This document shows positions 8,076 through 14,411 of a DNA stretch of 64,000 nucleotides, piece by piece. The notes below the pieces were generated by a model. The model did no database searches, was not told the DNA's origin, and worked only from the letters and a program-made list of their open reading frames with translations. Numbering within the stretch: the stretch's first letter is position 1; every line of letters begins with the position of its first letter. Origin of the DNA: Niabella sp. (lineage in GTDB: Bacteria; Bacteroidota; Bacteroidia; Chitinophagales; Chitinophagaceae); the NCBI RefSeq assembly GCF_030150205.1, contig NZ_JASLGT010000002.1, positions 124,001-188,000 of the forward strand. Direction: 5' to 3'. Both the position numbers and the translations under genes were made by a program.

Positions 8076-9499
8076 TTATTTTTTTGTTTATTCAATACAT
8101 AATTAGTTCCGTAAGGATATCGTTGAGGCCGCGACAATAGCTTATTGGCTTCTATATTGTCTTTGAACACTTCTTTTTTAGGATCCCAGTATAATTTCGT
8201 TCCCAGCTTCATAGCGGCATGCGCTATCAAACAGGCGCTGCAGGAACGGTGGGCTACTTCGGCAGGGCTGATGGTAGGTTTTTTATTAATGATGCAATCT
8301 ACCCAGTTCAGGTGTTGTTCCCTGCTTTCATACAAATGCACCTCGTTAGGACCAATCACCGAAGTAAGGATCTTGGGATCGCTGGCATTGAAGGCTTTGT
8401 TTTGAGCCCCGGCACCGGCACCCGGATCGGAGGCTGTTACGCCCACATTGCCCCGGGATACAAAGATCCATCCGTTACTGCCTTCAAATTTAACACCATT
8501 TGGGTTCTTGCTGTTAATAAGCATGGTAACTCCATTGGCATATTTCGCTTTTATCTCATAGTCTCCATGTACATTCCACAAACCGGTTTTGGGAAATTGT
8601 GCACTGCCTTCCACTTCAATGGGGCCGGTTAATTCGGTATTCATGCCCCAGTGTGCGATGTCGATATGGTGCACGCCCCAGCCGGTGATCATACCAGCGC
8701 CAAACTGTTCCATCCGCAACCATCCGCCCCGGGATTCCACATCTTTCTGGTTATGCACCCGGTCCTGTGTATAGTAAATATAGGGGGTAGATCCCAGCCA
8801 CATATCATAATTGAACCCTTCCGGAATGGACATCTCTGTAGTATTACCACCCGGGGGATCGGCCGGTAATCCCACATGCACGGTATGCAGTTTGCCAATG
8901 CGGCCATTCCGCACCAGCTCGCAGGCTTTTTTAAACTGCGGCCAGGGGTTTACGGAACGCTGCTGGCTTCCCAGTTGAAATACCACACCTGACTGGCGTA
9001 CGGTATCACTCATGGAGCGTCCCTCCTCAATGGTGAGGGAAGTAGGCTTCTGCAGGTAAATATGTTTACCGGCAAGGGCGGCTTCCATGGCCGGCTGTGC
9101 ATGCCAGTGATCCGGTGTACTGATAATGACCGCATCAATATCTTTATTCATCAGCAGCTCATGATAATCGTCATGCATTTTGATATCGATGTAATTGGAC
9201 TTGCCGGTTTTTTTGGCATACCATTGTTCCACTTTCTGCTTACCCGCTTCCAGCCGGTAACGGTCTACATCTGCCATTGCCACGATCCGCGCCGATTCAT
9301 GTTTAAAGGTTTCAACCAGATCATGCGTGGTGGCGATACGGCCGCAGCCGATCTGTGCAATATTGACCTTATTGCTGGGCGCGTCCTTAGTAAAAAAAGA
9401 CGCAGGTACAATCATCGGCACCCGGGGTAACAGGAAGGCGCCTGCTGAAACGGTAGCGGAGTTCCTGATAAAGTTTCTTCTGCTTTTTGAGCTTGGCAT
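8072..9499 (-). CDS. Gfo/Idh/MocA family oxidoreductase with Tat signal
   Basis: This 475-residue protein starts with a twin-arginine signal (SRRNFIRNSATVSAGAFLLP) and is therefore exported folded, probably with its cofactor. The Rossmann domain (about 45-175) shows NIAQIGCGRIATTHD, a variant of the GxGxxG loop, then AMADVDRYRLEAGKQ and the catalytic-region motif HIYLQKPTSLTIEEG. The C-terminal domain includes GMITGWGVHHIDIAHWGM, with the family's conserved Asp-His pair. It is the first gene of the oxidoreductase-DUF6807-ThuA operon. The substrate is probably a sugar, sugar acid or cyclitol derivative and cannot be named from sequence. Confidence 0.9.
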   Translation of the reverse strand: MPSSKSRRNFIRNSATVSAGAFLLPRVPMIVPASFFTKDAPSNKVNIAQIGCGRIATTHDLVETFKHESARIVAMADVDRYRLEAGKQKVEQWYAKKTGKSNYIDIKMHDDYHELLMNKDIDAVIISTPDHWHAQPAMEAALAGKHIYLQKPTSLTIEEGRSMSDTVRQSGVVFQLGSQQRSVNPWPQFKKACELVRNGRIGKLHTVHVGLPADPPGGNTTEMSIPEGFNYDMWLGSTPYIYYTQDRVHNQKDVESRGGWLRMEQFGAGMITGWGVHHIDIAHWGMNTELTGPIEVEGSAQFPKTGLWNVHGDYEIKAKYANGVTMLINSKNPNGVKFEGSNGWIFVSRGNVGVTASDPGAGAGAQNKAFNASDPKILTSVIGPNEVHLYESREQHLNWVDCIINKKPTISPAEVAHRSCSACLIAHAAMKLGTKLYWDPKKEVFKDNIEANKLLSRPQRYPYGTNYVLNKQKNK

Positions 9500-9720
9500 G
9501 TTCTTTAAATTTAAAACAGGTATTGAAGCTGATGGTAATGCCCGGGAACAACAATGTTCGGTAAAGCAATCGTACAGGCATCTATCGTCATTACGGGTAA
9601 CTAAAATAGCAACTTTCAGCGACAGGCTGTGGAAATGGAAGCCTCATTTTTTACTACAACGTTTGAAATAAGAGAACCGGCTAGTGTTTTGAAACCGGTA
9701 CAGGCGATGGAACGGGGCAT

Positions 9721-9748
9721 AAAAAAAACCGCTTTGTTTCCAAAGCGG
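9721..9748 (-). terminator. Rho-independent terminator of the ECF sigma gene
   Basis: A perfect 7-bp stem (CCGCTTT 9729-9735 with AAAGCGG 9742-9748) has a 6-base loop. On the minus strand it is followed by eight T residues. It ends leftward transcription from the sigma factor gene before the oxidoreductase operon. Confidence 0.85.
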
Positions 9749-9759
9749 CTCAATTAGTC

Positions 9760-9859
9760 GTCATCTTGTAACAACCGGATGGTATTCGGCAAATAAATTC
9801 AAGAAACTACCAAACAGCAATTACTGAATCTCTTTTTCCATCAGGAGTTACAAGATGAC
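9760..9859. repeat. 13-bp perfect inverted repeat bounding a 100-bp segment
   Basis: GTCATCTTGTAAC (9760-9772) and GTTACAAGATGAC (9847-9859) are perfect inverted copies separated by 74 bases that hold no gene. The right arm ends 7 bp before the sigma gene stop codon, so the segment is the 3' untranslated region of that transcript, placed just ahead of the terminator. No flanking target duplication is evident. It could be a long-range RNA stem or a relic of a small mobile element. Confidence 0.6.
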
Positions 9860-9866
9860 ATGCTCT

Positions 9867-10436
9867 TTATTTCCCCGTCATCATTTTCCTGAGGTTCAGC
9901 AGGCCATAGCGCATCCGGCCCAGTGCCGTATTGATACTGCATCCGGTCATGTCTGCTATTTCCTTAAAACTCAGGTTTGCAAAATGGCGCAGGATGATCA
10001 CCTCGCGCTGCTCTTCCGGCAATTGCTCCAGCATATCCTGGGCCTTACCGATATTTTGTACGGTGATGATTTTTTCTTCAACGTTTTGCTCAGAGGAATT
10101 GATGGTATCCAATACCTCATGATCAACACTGTTCTTCGCAAACGGGATACGCTTCAGTTTTCTGAAGTAATCTACACAAAGATTGTGGGCAATACGCATC
10201 GCCCAGGGCAAAAACTTGCCTTCCTCTTTATACTTTCCGTTTTTTAATGTTTCGATGATCTTTATGAAAACATCCTGACAAATATCCTCAGCGTGATATT
10301 TATCTTTTACTAAAAACAGTACCGAACTGAACAATTTCTCCTGGTAACGATTCAACAAGGAATCCAATGCAGAAGTATGTCCTTTTGAAAATAAATTTAT
10401 GAGCTCGTTATCAGTCTTCTTTAAATAAGTTATCAT
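9867..10436 (-). CDS. ECF-family RNA polymerase sigma-70 factor
   Basis: The 189 residues contain region 2 (about 25-95: LLNRYQEKLFSSVLFLVKD, HAEDICQDVFIKI, FLPWAMRIAHNLCVDYFRK) and region 4 (about 135-185: LPEEQREVIILRHFANLSFKEIADMTGCSINTALGR, the helix-turn-helix that contacts the -35 element). No region 1.1 or 3 is present, as is normal for ECF factors. No anti-sigma or FecR-like gene is adjacent, so its control must come from elsewhere or from its own leader. It is a single-gene unit with a 5' hairpin and a strong terminator. Confidence 0.93.
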   Translation of the reverse strand: MITYLKKTDNELINLFSKGHTSALDSLLNRYQEKLFSSVLFLVKDKYHAEDICQDVFIKIIETLKNGKYKEEGKFLPWAMRIAHNLCVDYFRKLKRIPFAKNSVDHEVLDTINSSEQNVEEKIITVQNIGKAQDMLEQLPEEQREVIILRHFANLSFKEIADMTGCSINTALGRMRYGLLNLRKMMTGK

Positions 10437-10452
10437 CCGTTGTTCAATTAAC

Positions 10453-10473
10453 GCGGAAATTTTTGATTTCCGC
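10453..10473 (-). promoter_or_regulatory. Hairpin in the leader of the ECF sigma gene
   Basis: GCGGAAAT (10453-10460) and ATTTCCGC (10466-10473) pair perfectly around a 5-base loop, ending 16 bases before the sigma ATG. On the plus strand it is followed by CTTTTTT and would look like an intrinsic terminator, but no rightward gene precedes it. On the sigma mRNA it could limit ribosome access. Confidence 0.5.
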
Positions 10474-10624
10474 CTTTTTTAGATTAAAACTTAGTTCAAT
10501 AACCTCCGAATTTACCCATCTTTTACACTTTTTCTCTTTCCCGGGTAAACGAGTGTTGCGAAAATAGGCGTTTCAACGTTTACAGCCGGTGCTTTCCATC
10601 TATATTTTGCCCCCAAAATCTTCA

Positions 10625-10654
10625 AAATAATGTTAAAATTTTTTAACATTATTT
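10625..10654. promoter_or_regulatory. 30-bp AT-rich perfect palindrome between the ECF sigma gene and uvrA
   Basis: Two 14-bp perfect arms (10625-10638 and 10641-10654, core AATAATGTTAAAA) flank two T residues. It lies in the divergent promoter region, about 120 bp before the uvrA -7 element and about 190 bp before the sigma ATG. It is a candidate binding site for a dimeric regulator of either gene. Confidence 0.5.
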
Positions 10655-10774
10655 GTAATATATTGATTATTAAAATTATACAAGGCTTACTGCCGTCAGT
10701 TGTATCGTGCTGCCAGGTCTGTTAAAATAGTGAGGGGTTTTAAAATCAGCCTGTTTTTTCAGGGATTTAAGAGC

Positions 10775-10782
10775 TAAATTTG
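10775..10782 (+). promoter_or_regulatory. Candidate Bacteroidota -7 element of uvrA
   Basis: TAAATTTG matches the TAnnTTTG consensus of the Bacteroidota primary sigma factor and lies 24 bases before the ATG at 10807. It overlaps the earlier in-frame ATG at 10780, so translation from that codon is unlikely. Confidence 0.5.
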
Positions 10783-10806
10783 TGCCCTCTAAAAAAAATA
10801 ATCGGA

Positions 10807-13668
10807 ATGGCGAAGGCAAAAACCGTGGAAAAGAAGGATGAAATCTTTGTGAAAGGCGCCCGGGTACATAACCTGAAAAATGTAACGGTGGGTTTTCCAA
10901 GGAATCAGTTTATTGTGGTAACAGGTGTGTCTGGATCGGGCAAATCTTCGCTTACCATCGACACTTTATATGCCGAAGGGCAGCGGCGTTATGCCGAAAG
11001 CCTGAGTGCCTATGCCCGCCAGTTCTTAAACCGGATGAATAAACCGGATGTGGATTACATTAAAAACCTTTGCCCGGCAATTGCTATCGAACAAAAGGTA
11101 ATTACGCGTACACCCCGGAGTACGGTGGGTACCATGACGGAGATCTATGATTATCTCCGGTTGCTTTTTGCCAGGGCCGGTACCACCATCTCGCCGGTTT
11201 CGGGCAAGGAGGTGAAGAAAGACGATGTATCGGATGTAATTGCTGCTATTGAAAAACTGGAACCGGGGACTAAGGTGTTTGTACTGGTGGCCTTTAAATT
11301 ACACTCGAACCGGAATGTACGGGAAGAGCTGAATATACTCCTGCAAAAGGGTTTTACCCGTGTAGCAGTGGGCGGGGGCGCACGTGCCGCGGACCTGGAA
11401 GTAATGGATATTGAAGACCTGCTGGAACAGGAGGATGCGGCGGTTGCAGGCTTGCTGGGTATATCAAAGACCGGGGCAAAAGCCAAAGCATCGCCGCAGG
11501 TATTTATATTGATCGACCGGATCATTGCACGGGAGCTGGATGAGGATGACCGCCACCGCCTGGGCGATTCGATTGGTACAGCATTTTACGAGGGCGAGGG
11601 CACTGTTTTTATACAAACCATCACTCCGGGAGGCAAGGCGCAGCTGCAGGATTTTAATAACCGCTTTGAACTGGATGGGATCGTATTTGAAGAGCCCAAT
11701 CCCAATTTATTTTCGTTCAACAACCCGCTGGGTGCCTGTCCTACCTGTGAAGGTTTTAGCCTGGTGCTGGGTATTGATGCCGACCTGGTGATTCCTGATA
11801 AGCGGCTCAGCGTATTTGAAGGTGCCGTAGCCCCCTGGAAAGGTGAAAAGCTGGGCAAGTGGAAAGACCGGTTTATACGGGCTTCGGCAAAATATGATTT
11901 TCCCATTCACAAGCCGGTGGCCGATCTTACGAAAGAACAATATGAATTGTTGTGGAAGGGCAACAGTTCCGTATATGGCATCAATGACTTTTTTAAAGAG
12001 GTAGAGCAGAACCTGTATAAAGTGCAATACCGGGTGTTGCTGAGCCGCTATCGCGGACGCACTACCTGTCCGGATTGTAACGGGTACCGGTTGCGTAAGG
12101 AAGCACTCTATGTAAAAATAAATGATCAGCATATCGGGGAGCTGGGGGCAATGCCGGCCCGGGATCTGAAGGTATGGTTTGAAAAACTGAAGTTGCCGGC
12201 GCATAAGGCCGCCATTGCAAAACGGATATTGCTGGAAATATCCAACCGCCTGGATACCCTTTTGAAAGTGGGCCTGGGATATTTAACCATGAGCCGCGTA
12301 GCCAATACCCTGAGCGGCGGTGAAAGCCAGCGGATCCAGCTTACCCGGAGCCTGGGCAGTAACCTCACCAACTCGCTGTATATACTGGATGAGCCTTCAA
12401 TCGGGCTGCATTCGCGTGATACGGATAACCTGATCAAAGTGCTGAAAGAACTGCGCGATCTGAATAATACGGTGGTGGTAGTAGAGCATGATGATATGGT
12501 GATGCGGCATGCCGATCATATTATTGATATGGGACCGCTTGCAGCACATCTGGGCGGAGAAGTGGTAGCAGCAGGTACGTATAAAGAATTGCTGAAAGAT
12601 CCCGACAGTCTTACCGGTAAATACCTGAGCGGCACTTTTTCGATAGAGCCGCCGGCAACCATCCGTAAGTGGACGCGCTTTATAAAAGTAGAAGGGGCCC
12701 GGCATCACAACCTGAAAGATATTACCGTAACCTTCCCCTTAAACGTGCTGGCGGTGGTAAGCGGTGTCAGCGGCAGCGGAAAAACCACACTGGTAAAACA
12801 GATCCTGTACCCGGCCTTGCAAAAAATGAAAGGCGAGCCGGTGGTGTCTGGTGACAAAATAGGTTTTCATAAAGCGATTACCGGTGATGTAGACAGCGTG
12901 CAGCAGATAGAAATGGTAGATCAGAACCCCATTGGTAAATCATCGCGCAGCAACCCGGTAACCTATATAAAAGCCTATGATGAAATACGCGATCTGTTTG
13001 CCAAACAACCGCTCAGTAAAATGCGCGGTTTTCAGCCGAAGCATTTTTCATTTAATGTAGATGGTGGCCGCTGTGATACCTGTAAAGGGGAAGGCGAACA
13101 GGTAGTAGAAATGCAGTTTCTGGCGGATGTGCACCTGGTTTGCGAAAGCTGCGGCGGTAAACGCTTTAAAGAAGAAGTACTGGAAGTAAAGTACAAGGAC
13201 AAAAGTATTCATGATGTGCTGGAGCTGAGTGTGGATGCATCGCTGGAATTTTTTAAAGATGAAAAGAAGATAAGGGAGGCGATACAGCCGCTGAGCGATG
13301 TGGGATTGGGGTATATAAAACTGGGACAGTCTTCAGATACACTTTCTGGTGGAGAAGCGCAGCGGGTAAAGCTGGCCTCTTTCCTGGGAAAGGGTAAAAG
13401 CAATCACAAGGTGCTTTTCATTTTTGATGAACCAACCACTGGTTTGCATTTTCATGATATTAAAAAGCTGCTGGCTTCTTTCAATGCATTGATTGAACAG
13501 GGACATACGATATTGGTGATCGAACACAATATCGACGTGATCAAAAGTGCCGACTGGTTGATTGAGCTGGGCCCTGAAGCCGGTGATGGCGGCGGGGAGC
13601 TGGTATACGAAGGCATTCCTTCCGGTATTAAGAAAGTAAAAAACAGTTATACGGGCAAGTATTTGTAA
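10807..13668 (+). CDS. uvrA: Excinuclease ABC subunit A
   Basis: This 953-residue DNA-damage recognition ATPase works in nucleotide excision repair with UvrB and UvrC. Two ABC modules are present, with Walker A GVSGSGKSSLTIDTLY and GVSGSGKTTLVKQ, signatures LSGGESQRIQL and LSGGEAQRVKLA, and Walker B ILDEPSIGLH and IFDEPTTGLH. The second zinc module is intact (CDTCKGEGE, then CESCGGKRF). The first keeps CPTCEG and, in the insertion, CPDCNGYR, but the Cys pair that usually precedes LFSFNNP is absent (FELDGIVFEE). The early HCPxCG motif also reads ISPVSG. I chose the ATG at 10807 because the longer start overlaps the promoter. Confidence 0.96.
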   Translation: MAKAKTVEKKDEIFVKGARVHNLKNVTVGFPRNQFIVVTGVSGSGKSSLTIDTLYAEGQRRYAESLSAYARQFLNRMNKPDVDYIKNLCPAIAIEQKVITRTPRSTVGTMTEIYDYLRLLFARAGTTISPVSGKEVKKDDVSDVIAAIEKLEPGTKVFVLVAFKLHSNRNVREELNILLQKGFTRVAVGGGARAADLEVMDIEDLLEQEDAAVAGLLGISKTGAKAKASPQVFILIDRIIARELDEDDRHRLGDSIGTAFYEGEGTVFIQTITPGGKAQLQDFNNRFELDGIVFEEPNPNLFSFNNPLGACPTCEGFSLVLGIDADLVIPDKRLSVFEGAVAPWKGEKLGKWKDRFIRASAKYDFPIHKPVADLTKEQYELLWKGNSSVYGINDFFKEVEQNLYKVQYRVLLSRYRGRTTCPDCNGYRLRKEALYVKINDQHIGELGAMPARDLKVWFEKLKLPAHKAAIAKRILLEISNRLDTLLKVGLGYLTMSRVANTLSGGESQRIQLTRSLGSNLTNSLYILDEPSIGLHSRDTDNLIKVLKELRDLNNTVVVVEHDDMVMRHADHIIDMGPLAAHLGGEVVAAGTYKELLKDPDSLTGKYLSGTFSIEPPATIRKWTRFIKVEGARHHNLKDITVTFPLNVLAVVSGVSGSGKTTLVKQILYPALQKMKGEPVVSGDKIGFHKAITGDVDSVQQIEMVDQNPIGKSSRSNPVTYIKAYDEIRDLFAKQPLSKMRGFQPKHFSFNVDGGRCDTCKGEGEQVVEMQFLADVHLVCESCGGKRFKEEVLEVKYKDKSIHDVLELSVDASLEFFKDEKKIREAIQPLSDVGLGYIKLGQSSDTLSGGEAQRVKLASFLGKGKSNHKVLFIFDEPTTGLHFHDIKKLLASFNALIEQGHTILVIEHNIDVIKSADWLIELGPEAGDGGGELVYEGIPSGIKKVKNSYTGKYL

Positions 13669-13833
13669 AAAGCGCATTACAGCTGATATGACAACGATGA
13701 GGCGTACGAGCTAATGAGCATTATAAATACCGCTGTTTGGCACTCCGGTCTTCTATGTTTTCCCAATGCCAGCATTTATAACCTGTATGCTTTTGTCTGG
13801 TTATCTAAACAATGACGTAACTTTCCGTGCAAT

Positions 13834-14325
13834 ATGAAAAGAATACATACCACACCCAACAAATGGGCCTTACTTTTCATGCTTGGTCTGGCCTGTAACA
13901 GCCCCCAGCAGGAAGGGAACCCCATCATTACCACCGACTCAGCCGGTAAACAGGAAAACCATATAATGATACCGGCGGGTGGCTGTTATGCCGGCCAAAG
14001 CGGCCGGGACTCCTTCTTTCTTAAGGCGGAGGTTTTTCCCAATGTAGTAACGGGTACGCTTTCGTATCATTTTTATGAGAAGGATAAAAACCAGGGAACC
14101 ATCGAAGGGCGGTTGAACGGCGATACCCTGATCGCTGATTATACCTTTGTTTCGGAAGGGAAAAGTTCTGTACGCCAGGTGGCCTTCCTGCTAAAGGACA
14201 GTACCGCAACAGAGGGCCATGGTGCCATGGAAGAAAAAGAGGGAAAGCTGTTGTTTCGCAATAAGGATAGTATCCTTTTTAATGAGGGAATACAGCTACA
14301 CAAAGTGCCTTGCGGTGCCCAATAG
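13834..14325 (+). CDS. Small lipoprotein of unknown function
   Basis: The 163 residues open with a basic N-terminus, a hydrophobic stretch and a lipobox (LGLACN, Cys at 21), so this is a membrane-anchored lipoprotein. The mature part is a single domain with alternating strands (FFLKAEVFPNVVTGTLSYHF, GTIEGRLNGDTLIADYTF). This resembles small beta-rich lipoproteins common in Bacteroidota. Two Cys residues (GGCYAG and VPCGAQ) could pair. I recognise no named family. It stands alone 165 bp after uvrA, with no other gene in that gap, and converges with the MG2-protein gene. Confidence 0.7.
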   Translation: MKRIHTTPNKWALLFMLGLACNSPQQEGNPIITTDSAGKQENHIMIPAGGCYAGQSGRDSFFLKAEVFPNVVTGTLSYHFYEKDKNQGTIEGRLNGDTLIADYTFVSEGKSSVRQVAFLLKDSTATEGHGAMEEKEGKLLFRNKDSILFNEGIQLHKVPCGAQ

Positions 14326-14411
14326 ATTGCCGTCTGTTACAGTAATCACCCTTAGCCATCCTTCCTTTAGAACGCACCGCTGCATAAAAAGCCATGCGTT
14401 CCCGCGGATAT

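Noticed and set aside
9760..9859. Firm call of a transposable MITE
   Set aside because: No target-site duplication is visible and only one copy is present in the window, so it is kept only as an inverted repeat.
10780..10806. Upstream ATG at 10780 as the uvrA start
   Set aside because: It overlaps a TAnnTTTG promoter element and adds nine residues not expected for UvrA.
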